Positions 18,771 through 26,558 of a DNA stretch of 64,000 nt are shown one piece after another (position 1 is the first letter of the stretch; each line of letters opens with the position of its first letter). A program made the translations under genes and the position numbers. The DNA lies in assembly GCF_006965485.1 (NCBI RefSeq), contig NZ_CP041360.1, positions 3,824,501 to 3,888,500 of the forward strand, given 5' to 3'. Below the pieces are notes generated by a model that saw nothing but the letters and a program-made list of their open reading frames with translations, was not told the origin of the DNA and did not search any database. The DNA comes from Spirosoma sp. KCTC 42546. Lineage in GTDB: Bacteria; Bacteroidota; Bacteroidia; Cytophagales; Spirosomataceae.

Positions 18771-19781
18771 TTACTGATCAATCCATTCCATACCCGCAGC
18801 ATCGTAGCGGTCGCCTGTTAACGTACCCAGGGGGATAATCGTTTCGATTCGAGCCAGTTCGTCAGCCGTTAGGGGTATGCTGGCCGCTTCGATATTTTGC
18901 TCAACATACTTGACGCGTTTGGTACCCGGAATCGGTAAAAATCCCTTTGAAACCACCCAGGCAATGGCTAACTGCGATGGGGTGATGTGTTTCTCATCGG
19001 CCAGTTTTTTCAGTTCATTGACCAGCTCAATGTTTTTATAGAAAGCCTCGCCCTGAAACCTGGGAATACTCCGTCTGAAATCATCAGCCGGAAAATCGTC
19101 CGGGCTTTTGATATCTCCGGAAACAAACCCTCGCCCTAGCGGTGAATAGGCCACAAATCCAATCCCCAATTCCTGAAGCGTAGCCAGAATCCCAGCTTCT
19201 TCCACACTTCGCTCAAATAACGAGTACTCGGTTTGCACGGCCGTGAGTGGATGAACCGCATGTGCTTTTCGGATCGTTGCCGATGATACTTCAGAGAGGC
19301 CGATATATCCAACTTTTCCTTCTTTTACCAGCTCAGCCATGGCACCAACGGTTTCCTCAATAGGCGTGTTGGGGTCTAAGCGGTGCAGGTAATACAGGTC
19401 GATGTAATCCGTGCCGAGGTTCTTTAACGACCGTTCCACGGCCTTTTTTACATACGCGGGTTGTCCGTTGAATTGCCAGGTAAGTTGCTCGTTATCGTCG
19501 ATCTCAAATCCAAACTTAGTGGCTATGATATACTTGTCCCGTTGACCCTTGATGGCTTTGGCGATTAACCGCTCGTTGTGTAGCGGTCCGTATAAATCGG
19601 CCGTGTCTAAAAAATTGCCGCCTAATTCCAGCGAGCGATGAATGGTGGCGATGGATTCAGCTTCATCGGCTTTTCCGTAAATATCATTACCGGCAATTTG
19701 CGTCATGCCCATGCAACCAAGCCCAATAGCTGGGACAACGAGCCCCTGACTTCCTAAATCTGTTTTTTGAAGACTGTTCAT
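18771..19781 (-). CDS. aldo/keto reductase
   Basis: 336 aa TIM-barrel NADP-dependent oxidoreductase. Catalytic tetrad positions are visible: Asp in FLDTADLYG, Tyr in the same loop, Lys in IATKFGF and His in YYLHRLDP. The C-terminal cofactor loop includes PIPGTKR. Substrate unknown. First gene of the operon with the AraC regulator. Confidence 0.9.
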   Translation of the reverse strand: MNSLQKTDLGSQGLVVPAIGLGCMGMTQIAGNDIYGKADEAESIATIHRSLELGGNFLDTADLYGPLHNERLIAKAIKGQRDKYIIATKFGFEIDDNEQLTWQFNGQPAYVKKAVERSLKNLGTDYIDLYYLHRLDPNTPIEETVGAMAELVKEGKVGYIGLSEVSSATIRKAHAVHPLTAVQTEYSLFERSVEEAGILATLQELGIGFVAYSPLGRGFVSGDIKSPDDFPADDFRRSIPRFQGEAFYKNIELVNELKKLADEKHITPSQLAIAWVVSKGFLPIPGTKRVKYVEQNIEAASIPLTADELARIETIIPLGTLTGDRYDAAGMEWIDQ

Positions 19782-19897
19782 TGATTATTTTTTTTTCTTG
19801 TGAGTTTTAACCCTACAAAGGTCAGCGCACTCACAGGAAGAAAAGTAGCCCAATCTCTTGTTGTTGTATCCAGAATGGGGGTGGTAGTTGGAGAAGT

Positions 19898-21058
19898 CTA
19901 CTGTTGACTAAACATCTCCATCATGTAAGACAGGGCATTTTCAGCGTGTAGTATATCCGTGTTGTGTAACGATTCCCGCGCGGCTTCGGATGCCCTCGTT
20001 CGCATTTGGTTTTCATAATGTGCTATGGCCGATTGCAGGTCGGGGAACTGGTTAGATGTCAGAAACTCACTTAACTCTAATGCATCCTGCATGGCCATAT
20101 TTACGCCTTCTCCTGCATACGGGGGCATTAAATGAGCGGCATCGCCCAACAGCGTCAGGTTGGAAAGTGCGGGCCAGGTTTGATCCAGGGGCATATAGTA
20201 TAGCGGTCGGACAATGAATTTGGTTGTAGCGTTTTCAAACAGTTCCCACCAGAAACTAGCCCATGCTGAAAACGCCTGCTTAAACCAGGCCAACACTTGC
20301 GTTGTATCGTTGAAGTCGATTCCCGAATTACGTGCCCAGAATTCATCTGTTTTACTACCTGTATAAAAGGCTAAACTACCATCGCCTTTTGCGCTAACAA
20401 TCAGGGAATTGCCGTTTCCAAACGCGAATAGTTTGCCCCCTTTCAGGAGTTCGTGGATGTTGGGTGCGTTTATTGCTGACTCATATATAGTCCCTTCTAC
20501 AGCGGTAACTCCTGAGTAAACGGGTTTGATGGGCGTGAGTAAAGGACGAATCTTTGAATTTGCCCCATCAGCCCCTATGACCAGATCTGCCGTAGCTGAT
20601 GTACCATTTTGAAACGTAAGCTGCCAGCCACTACCCAGGGTTGACATGGATACGAATTGACTGTCCCAGATAACGGTATCAGGTTGTAACGAATCTACCA
20701 ATAGGTTCCGTAAAGGTCCACGGTCAATCTCGGGCCGAAACCACTCACTGTCAAACGTTTTTTCTGCCGGTTGCAGGTGCTCGTCAAATACGATGGTAGC
20801 GGTGTTATCCAGAATCCGGATTAGATCTGCACCGGGCCGGTAGGCAGCTTTGAAGGCATCCAGTAAGCCGGCTTTACGGAGGGCGGCCAGACCTGATTCA
20901 TGATGCAGGTCAAGTGTAGCCCCCTGCACCCGAACATCCCTGTTAACGTCCCGTTCATAAACCTTAACCTGAGCACCTTTTTGTTGTAAAAGCCGGGCGA
21001 GGGTTAAGCCGCCAGGCCCTCCGCCAACGATGGCGATTGATTTGTTGTCGAGTAACAT
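19898..21058 (-). CDS. FAD-dependent monooxygenase, TetX-like
   Basis: 386 aa. Rossmann dinucleotide motif GGGPGG (residues 11-16) is followed by VYERDVNRDVRVQGATLDLH, which closely follows the Tet(X) pattern, and later by GDAAHLMPPYAGEGVNMAMQDAL, the second FAD motif. Class A flavoprotein hydroxylase fold. From memory of Tet(X), the tetracycline-contacting region is not well kept here, so a resistance role is not supported. An AraC-type regulator lies 30 bases upstream on the same strand. Confidence 0.85.
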   Translation of the reverse strand: MLLDNKSIAIVGGGPGGLTLARLLQQKGAQVKVYERDVNRDVRVQGATLDLHHESGLAALRKAGLLDAFKAAYRPGADLIRILDNTATIVFDEHLQPAEKTFDSEWFRPEIDRGPLRNLLVDSLQPDTVIWDSQFVSMSTLGSGWQLTFQNGTSATADLVIGADGANSKIRPLLTPIKPVYSGVTAVEGTIYESAINAPNIHELLKGGKLFAFGNGNSLIVSAKGDGSLAFYTGSKTDEFWARNSGIDFNDTTQVLAWFKQAFSAWASFWWELFENATTKFIVRPLYYMPLDQTWPALSNLTLLGDAAHLMPPYAGEGVNMAMQDALELSEFLTSNQFPDLQSAIAHYENQMRTRASEAARESLHNTDILHAENALSYMMEMFSQQ

Positions 21059-21083
21059 AGCTTGAGAAATAGTTAGTACGCTG

Positions 21084-21091
21084 CAAAACTA
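21084..21091 (-). promoter_or_regulatory. -7 box for the TetX-like gene
   Basis: TAGTTTTG on the minus strand, matching the Bacteroidota consensus TAnnTTTG, 25 bases before the monooxygenase ATG and overlapping the last bases of the upstream regulator gene. It would allow expression apart from the regulator. Confidence 0.5.
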
Positions 21092-21847
21092 GTTCTCGGG
21101 CAAAGTCAATAATAGTATAAATCGGTCATTGGCGTTCCTGGCTAATTCTTTTGGAATTACGCCTGAAAACTTTTTTATCTCTTTTATGAAATGGGTTTGA
21201 TCGGCAAAGTTTTGCTCGGGATATAGCTTGCCTGATTTGATGTGATTCAGAGATGCTCTGAATCGTAAAATGGTGCAATATGCTTTCAACGAAATGCCAA
21301 CATACGTAGTGAAATACCGGTTAATTTGGCGGCTACTCCAGCCTACGTTGTCTGCTAATTCGGCTACAGATAAGGCCCCCGCTGACGAATAGATGAGTTC
21401 AAACAGTTTTTGTTTTCGGACGTCGATGTTCCGCTGAAGTAAACCAGTCAGTGTAGCAGAAACCTTATTGCAAAAGCTGTCAAAATCAGTCAGATCATGC
21501 TCAGAAATGCCCCAGAAATCAGCTGGCAATCTGGTCGCATAGTTAACAAGTGATGATAGTTTGATGCCTAGCAAATACTCAATGGCCAGCAGCCTGAAAC
21601 TGACCGCAAACATGACCGTTTTAGGTGGAATAGCGGTTGCATCCGGCTCGGTACCCAAACCCATAAGTGTACTATGGAAAGGCTCGGTTGACGAATAGGA
21701 AAAGAAAATATCAATTCGCCCATCTGGCAAAACTACAACTTTCTTTTCCTGATCAGAAGGATTGGCAAGCATCCAAAAACTTTCTACAAAATCGGAAAGC
21801 GATGAGTCTGGTTTTCTTAGTTTGTAGTCTACGTCGTTTTTAGGCAT
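21089..21847 (-). CDS. AraC-type helix-turn-helix regulator (DUF6597-like N-terminus)
   Basis: 252 aa. The N-terminal region (LSDFVESFWMLANPS, VLPDGRIDIFFSY) is that of the DUF6597 domain. The C-terminal half carries an AraC-type HTH (LSVAELADNVGWSSRQINRYFTTYVG). The second HTH is degenerate. Same direction as the TetX-like gene 30 bases downstream, so a local regulator is likely. Confidence 0.82.
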   Translation of the reverse strand: MPKNDVDYKLRKPDSSLSDFVESFWMLANPSDQEKKVVVLPDGRIDIFFSYSSTEPFHSTLMGLGTEPDATAIPPKTVMFAVSFRLLAIEYLLGIKLSSLVNYATRLPADFWGISEHDLTDFDSFCNKVSATLTGLLQRNIDVRKQKLFELIYSSAGALSVAELADNVGWSSRQINRYFTTYVGISLKAYCTILRFRASLNHIKSGKLYPEQNFADQTHFIKEIKKFSGVIPKELARNANDRFILLLTLPEN

Positions 21848-21927
21848 TTTTTGCTAATAATTCGAAACGTATTGTTCTGTAATAACTTGTTACTATACCC
21901 CGTTTTCTCAAGAATGAAAACCAACGA

Positions 21928-21968
21928 TAAACCAGAATGGTGAATAAATTATTCACCATTCTGGTTTA
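21928..21968 (-). terminator. 20-bp hairpin terminator
   Basis: Perfect inverted repeat 21928-21947 / 21949-21968 centred on one base, 19 bases past the stop of the 41-aa gene. A T-rich stretch follows on the minus strand (TTATCG then TTTTC). Confidence 0.65.
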
Positions 21969-21987
21969 TTAACTGGAAGCTAGTTAT

Positions 21988-22113
21988 TTAGTTGATGCTA
22001 ACAGAAGTGGAAATTTTCGATAAACTATAGCGAATTCCTGACCAGATCAATAGATACAGTACCGAACTTATTAATGCCAGTAATGTACCGAAATTTGAAA
22101 AAATGCTTTGCAT
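21988..22113 (-). CDS. 41-aa single-TM small protein
   Basis: Starts MQSIFSNFGTLLALISSVLY and continues with LLIWSGIRYSLSK. One hydrophobic segment of about 20 residues is followed by a basic tail. It lies 72 bases after the VOC gene on the same strand and is followed closely by a perfect hairpin, which supports a real short transcript. It resembles in size and layout the six small TM proteins at 46.5-48.9 kb. No function is recognised. Confidence 0.5.
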   Translation of the reverse strand: MQSIFSNFGTLLALISSVLYLLIWSGIRYSLSKISTSVSIN

Positions 22114-22185
22114 CCATATGGCCTTGTTTAGTACTTACTTTTTACATTTAATTAATCTGTCTACTTGTGCCAAACTAGTCCTTTA

Positions 22186-22629
22186 CTACCCATTGAGTTC
22201 AGCATCAACTGGCTCCCATAGTTCAATCTTATTGCCTTCTTCGTCCATGATATGAACAAATTTTCCGTAATCGTATGTCGTAATGCTGTCAAGTATGGTT
22301 ACACCGTTTTCACTGAGTTTGGTAACAAGCCCTTCAATATTTTGAACCCGGTAATTAATCATAAACTCTTTTTGAGATGGAGCAAAATAGTCATCTCCTT
22401 TTTTGAAAGGGCTCCATTGGAGCGAGTTTATCTCGTCAGGTCTATTAACGTTTCTGGATTCAAAAGTCGAACCCCAGTCATTGATATCAAGTCCTAAATG
22501 TTTGGCATACCATTCTCTTGTTTCTTTGGGATTGTCAGAAAAAAAGAAAATACCCCCAATTCCGGTCACCTTAGGCGTTGTGTCGTTCGTTGGAGCTGAC
22601 GTTGCCGATTGATTTTTTTGTTCTTCCAT
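22186..22629 (-). CDS. VOC-family (glyoxalase-like) protein
   Basis: 147 aa. After a Ser/Thr/Gln-rich 20-residue lead comes a single vicinal-oxygen-chelate domain: GIGGIFFFSDNPKETREWYAKHLGL at the start, and GKFVHIMDEEGNKIELWEP at the end, where metal ligands His and Glu sit. Enzyme activity is uncertain. It lies just beyond the border of the cassette-like nuclease region. Confidence 0.85.
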   Translation of the reverse strand: MEEQKNQSATSAPTNDTTPKVTGIGGIFFFSDNPKETREWYAKHLGLDINDWGSTFESRNVNRPDEINSLQWSPFKKGDDYFAPSQKEFMINYRVQNIEGLVTKLSENGVTILDSITTYDYGKFVHIMDEEGNKIELWEPVDAELNG

Positions 22630-22684
22630 TTTGTTCGTTTTTTTTATTTGTCGAGTTGTAGATGTTTTTTAAGTTGACGTATAA

Positions 22685-24108
22685 CGGATTAGGGCTTGAG
22701 GATGTGGTGAAAATCGAAGCACAAATGTTCAGTTTTTGTACAAAAATTCATTAGAAGCACAAAACTCCAAGTTTGCAGGTCACCCCGCCTGACGCAAAAC
22801 CCGTGTTAGCTGCTGCCTTTTTATAGCTCTTGTTTTCGTTTCTCATCTTGTCAAATTACGGTTACTTGCTCGCTAATTTCTTTACTGTAGTAATAAAGCA
22901 AAATTTGTTTTGTAACTTCTCTTGTTGTGTCGTTGCCACTGAATCTTATTTGAATTTTTGGTTTAAAACTGCTAGTTATTTTTAGAATATAGTCTATAAA
23001 ATATGTCATTGAACTAGGAACTACTTTTGCGTCTGTTAGATCAAAGGTTATTGTGTCGCATTCTTCACAAATGTCAAAACCTATTTCTTCAATTGCTGTC
23101 CTTGAATAAATGATACCATTTACAAAATGGTAGCAACGGTCAATGAGATTATTGTCTGAAATTGCTTTACGAAAGTTAAGAATTACAGAGTTATTTTTCT
23201 GAAATTCACTTTTACCAATGTATTCAAAATCGCAAACGTCAGCATATTTGTCTTTTATGATTTTTGTAAATCTAAGTCCCGCCCCAAAGTGGTTTTCAAT
23301 TTTCTTGTCAAAAGGATTGAATGAATTACCGTCATCATAGAGGATAATTCTGTCATCTTTTATTTCTATAAAACAGGATTTTGCCCTGCCGTAATCCAAG
23401 GAATTCTGGGTAAGTTCAAAGAATAATTTTGAAATATCTTCTCTAAGTTGATTGTTTATATTTAAACCTCTTTGATTAAAGAAATCATAAAGATTTGAAA
23501 GCTCACTTTTGGATTTAATTTCATAGTTGCAATTGTCTCCAGGAGCTTTCTTTAATATTTGAAGTATTTCGTCAATTTTTTGAGAATCAACAATTTTGAA
23601 AATTGAGTTATAAACACTATTTGACTTCATTAAGTCAATGAGGGCTTGTCCATTCTTTAACCTAATGAAATCAGTTTTAAGATTATATTCCTTTTCCCTT
23701 TTCCCTTTCCATTCAGCCCACCATTTAAGTTCGTCTTGATTAAAAGTCCTTGGAATACACAATGTCCAACTTTTCATTTCATAGTCGGAAGAAGTGATTG
23801 CCGTCTTGAATGACTTTTGAATTTGATTTTTTTGAGCTTGTTCAATTTCTTCAAGAAAATATTTACACTGATAAACATCAATTGGCTCTTGACCATAATC
23901 GCCAACAAAAATGTCAATTCCACCGTCACCTCGCTTTACCGCAACTTGTTGAACATTCTTGTCGCTATACTCTTTTCTGAAAACAGTTTCACAAGAGTCA
24001 GCAAATGCTTTCCTTGCTCCATCAATATTAGAGTAAAGTGCTTTAAAGTCTGTCCAATCTCTGTCCATAGTTTTGTCTTGACGTGGCGTTGTTTAAGGTT
24101 GCAGCTAA
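22685..24108 (-). mobile_element. candidate integron-type gene cassette (no integrase seen)
   Basis: Read on the minus strand, the unit begins TTAGCTGC just after a G at 24109. It carries one gene, then a 129-base non-coding tail from GCAGCTAAC (22813-22805) to the G of GTTATAC (22685). The tail start is fully complementary (9 of 9) to the unit start GTTAGCTGC, as expected for the R'' and R' boxes of an attC site once the cassette is circular. The boxes depart from the RYYYAAC/GTTRRRY consensus at one position each. The whole unit is AT-rich compared with both sides. Confidence 0.45.
22851..24068 (-). CDS. PD-(D/E)XK nuclease-like + GHKL ATPase + STAS-like protein
   Basis: 405 aa. Residues about 15-95 look like a restriction-endonuclease (Mrr-type) fold: GDGGIDIFVG with D52, then VYQCKYF with Q67-C-K69. 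Residues about 205-300 are a GHKL ATPase: N-box ELTQNS (218-223), G1 DDGNSF (245-250) and G2 HFGAGLRF (260-267). Residues about 315-400 resemble a STAS-like (DUF4325) domain. It is strongly AT-rich and flanked by inverted GTTAGCTGC/GCAGCTAAC. Anti-phage defence is the best guess, but I know no named system with this architecture. Confidence 0.7.
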   Translation of the reverse strand: MDRDWTDFKALYSNIDGARKAFADSCETVFRKEYSDKNVQQVAVKRGDGGIDIFVGDYGQEPIDVYQCKYFLEEIEQAQKNQIQKSFKTAITSSDYEMKSWTLCIPRTFNQDELKWWAEWKGKREKEYNLKTDFIRLKNGQALIDLMKSNSVYNSIFKIVDSQKIDEILQILKKAPGDNCNYEIKSKSELSNLYDFFNQRGLNINNQLREDISKLFFELTQNSLDYGRAKSCFIEIKDDRIILYDDGNSFNPFDKKIENHFGAGLRFTKIIKDKYADVCDFEYIGKSEFQKNNSVILNFRKAISDNNLIDRCYHFVNGIIYSRTAIEEIGFDICEECDTITFDLTDAKVVPSSMTYFIDYILKITSSFKPKIQIRFSGNDTTREVTKQILLYYYSKEISEQVTVI

Positions 24109-24311
24109 CTCGTAAATAGACGCATGTTCGCATCCTTACGCAATGCTATGCAAAATTCTTGTCTTGCCAAATTTAAAGCATTATTAAAGGTTAAATTATT
24201 GACTGTCAGTAATTTGTGGTATATGTGAACATGTGCTTTGTCGAGTGGTATCACAAAATGAAAGCGTATACTTTTTTGCCGGATCAGTTGCCGACAATAC
24301 AAAATGCGCAT
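24105..24311 (-). other. short open frame cut at the cassette border, possible gene relic
   Basis: 68 codons, starting MRILYCRQLIRQKSIRFHFV. Its stop TAG lies inside GTTAGCTGC, the presumed cassette border, so the frame may be the remains of a gene interrupted there. No family is recognised, and it could be a chance frame. Confidence 0.2.
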
Positions 24312-24334
24312 CTTTTCAACTCACTAGTTAGTAG

Positions 24335-24404
24335 CCACAGAGGCAGAGAGGATACGGAGTCCAACTACTGGTATTAAAACTCTGTGTTCTCTGTGCCTCT
24401 CTGG
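24335..24404. repeat. CACAGAGGCAGAGAG-type inverted repeat
   Basis: Imperfect inverted pair 24335-24351 (CCACAGAGGCAGAGAGG) and 24389-24404 (CTCTGTGCCTCTCTGG), 20 bases after the stop of the CocE gene. It could act as its terminator. Sequences of the type CTCTGTGCCTCTGTGG recur between genes of many bacteria. Confidence 0.5.
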
Positions 24405-24423
24405 TTAACATCTAAATCCAGCT

Positions 24424-26250
24424 TTACTTTCCTACAACACTCAACTCTAAATGCGAAGGAGCCGCAGTTGACCGGAAAATCGTATGAGTGGCTTTCTGGT
24501 AATCCGTTTCTTTCGCTTCGAAAATATTCGGAACAAACTTTTGTGGGTTTCGGTCGATGATGGGAAACCAGGTGCTTTGTATCTGTACCATCATTTTGTG
24601 TCCTTTCTGGAAAACGTGATTGATCGAGTGTAAATCAATGCTGTACGTTTCCGTTTTATTGGGCGTAATAGCTTCGGGTGTTGAAAAACTGTTTCGGAAC
24701 CGACCCCGGAAAACGTCGTTCGCTACCATAAGCTGGTAACCGCTCATACCGAGTTGTTGCGGATAATGAGCCGGATACACATCAATCAGCTTGACAACCC
24801 AGTCGGCATCGCTGCCAGTTGTGGCAGCAAACAGTTTTGCCAAAACTTCGCCCGTAACCGTTACATCTTCGGTCAGGGCATCGGTTTCCCAGGAAAGCAC
24901 ATCGGGGCGGTTATGGACAAACCGCTGATCTTCGGTAAGCCAGGTGCGCCAGCGCGAGCCCGGTCCGTAGGTGGCTTCGATGGGGCGCGTTCGGTAGGGA
25001 ATAGGTTGGGCTGGATCAGACACATACGCATCAGAGCCGGACGCGGCCTTTGGCGCATTGAACGATAATTTTCCGTTGGCCTGAAAATACAGATTCCGTT
25101 TCGTCGCTTCTTTCGGAGGCCAGGTGTCGTAGCGTTTCCAGGTATTGGAGCCCGTTTGAAACGTGACCGCTTCCGCAAAATTTCCGGTACCTTTTCCTTT
25201 CAGATAATACGCAAACCAGGGTGCCTGAATCTCTTTGCGGAACGTAACCGACGTGGCCGTATCGAACTTGATGTTGCCCAGTGTACGCCCATCGGAGCGG
25301 CCCCAGCCTCCATGATTCCAGGGACCCGCCACCAGGAAGTTTTTATTCGATTTATCCTGCTTTTCCCACAGTTGATAGGCTTTTAATGGGCCATAGAAAT
25401 CCTCCTGGTCCCACCAGCCCGCCACGTTCATGATTGGTATTTTAGGACTACTATCAATTCGGTTAATGAGTGATTGTTTCTGCCAGAACGAATCGTAATT
25501 CGGGTGCTTTACAAAATCGTTCCAGGTGGGTAGTTTGTCCTTGAAATACAGCTTGTTTACGTTCGAAAGCGCACCCAGTTTCAGGTACCAGTCGTAGGTA
25601 TCATAGCTCGGGAATGGGAAGAGTGAATCCGTTTTAGTGGCTTCTTCCATAAAGGCGTACTCGAACCCATAGCTTAGCCGAAAAGCCCCATTGTGGTGAA
25701 AGTCATCGCCCAGAAACATATCCGAAGGCGTTGCCTGTTCCGAAACGGCTACCAAAGCCGGATGCGGATCAATAGCCGCTATTGCCGTAGTCCAGCCAGC
25801 GTACGAAATACCATACATGCCCACCTTTTTGTTGTTATTGGGAACATGCGCCAGCAACCACTCAATGGTGTCGTAGGTATCGGTACTCTCGTCGATTGCC
25901 TTCAAATTTTTCTTATCTCGGGTAAATCGCTGCATTTCAAACGTTCCCTCCGATTTATACCGTCCCCGAATATCCTGGTACACAAAGATATACCCATCGT
26001 CGGCCATGTCTTTCACGTATGCTATTCGATCCGGACTATCGGTTTCACTGACGCCGTAGGGCGTTCGGGTCAGCAAAAAAGGCAGCGGCTCTTTACTGTT
26101 TTTAAGGGTATAAATCACCGTATTCAGTTTAACGCCGTCGCGCATCGGAATCAGCACTTCCTGGCGTTCGTAGGGACTTGAGTTTTGAGAAAGTGTTGAG
26201 TGGGATAAAAGTAGAAGTAGTCCATGTAGCCAGATGAGGAAGATTTTCAT
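24424..26250 (-). CDS. CocE/NonD family hydrolase, secreted
   Basis: 608 aa from the ATG at 26250, which gives a signal peptide (MKIFLIWLHGLLLLL...). The longer frame to 26277 does not. S15 domain with nucleophile motif GISYAG, Asp in NVAGWWDQED and His in AGPWNHGGW, then the C-terminal jelly-roll domain. Family members cleave acyl or peptide bonds, such as X-Pro peptides and glutaryl or cocaine-type esters. Paralogue of the gene at the left edge of the window. Confidence 0.88.
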   Translation of the reverse strand: MKIFLIWLHGLLLLLSHSTLSQNSSPYERQEVLIPMRDGVKLNTVIYTLKNSKEPLPFLLTRTPYGVSETDSPDRIAYVKDMADDGYIFVYQDIRGRYKSEGTFEMQRFTRDKKNLKAIDESTDTYDTIEWLLAHVPNNNKKVGMYGISYAGWTTAIAAIDPHPALVAVSEQATPSDMFLGDDFHHNGAFRLSYGFEYAFMEEATKTDSLFPFPSYDTYDWYLKLGALSNVNKLYFKDKLPTWNDFVKHPNYDSFWQKQSLINRIDSSPKIPIMNVAGWWDQEDFYGPLKAYQLWEKQDKSNKNFLVAGPWNHGGWGRSDGRTLGNIKFDTATSVTFRKEIQAPWFAYYLKGKGTGNFAEAVTFQTGSNTWKRYDTWPPKEATKRNLYFQANGKLSFNAPKAASGSDAYVSDPAQPIPYRTRPIEATYGPGSRWRTWLTEDQRFVHNRPDVLSWETDALTEDVTVTGEVLAKLFAATTGSDADWVVKLIDVYPAHYPQQLGMSGYQLMVANDVFRGRFRNSFSTPEAITPNKTETYSIDLHSINHVFQKGHKMMVQIQSTWFPIIDRNPQKFVPNIFEAKETDYQKATHTIFRSTAAPSHLELSVVGK

Positions 26251-26384
26251 TGCAGAAAGTGGTTGTAAGTCAAGCACTAAAGATAGAAAACGTAGCGATA
26301 CTTTTCGTAGGAATTGCGTTGTACCGTTTTAAATCGATACAAATGATTGTTAAGCGTTAATTTTGTGGTTTGAAGATTCACTAT

Positions 26385-26539
26385 TTCAGGTTCTTTGTGT
26401 GGTTTGAGTGGTGTCAGGTTCTTAAACCTGGCACTAAAGGTTTCTCAAAACCTTTAGTTGACTAAGAAATGCTGCAATCGGTTTTGAGAAACCTCCCTAT
26501 GTCAGGTTTGAGAACCTGACATTACACAAAGAACCTGAA
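26385..26539. repeat. nested foldback (palindromic) element B
   Basis: Outer 16-bp perfect arms 26385-26400 / 26524-26539 enclose three hairpins: 26411-26434 (one mismatch), 26439-26452/26480-26493 (14-bp perfect, identical cores to element A) and 26499-26508/26513-26522 (10-bp perfect). Drawn out, this is a cloverleaf-like cruciform. It lies between the divergent CocE and holA genes and ends only 19 bases before the holA start codon. Confidence 0.88.
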
Positions 26540-26558
26540 CCATTAAACTGTTCTTGCA

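Noticed and set aside
19898..21058. Calling the flavoprotein a tetracycline resistance enzyme
   Set aside because: Only the FAD-binding framework clearly follows Tet(X); the substrate-contacting region does not appear kept.
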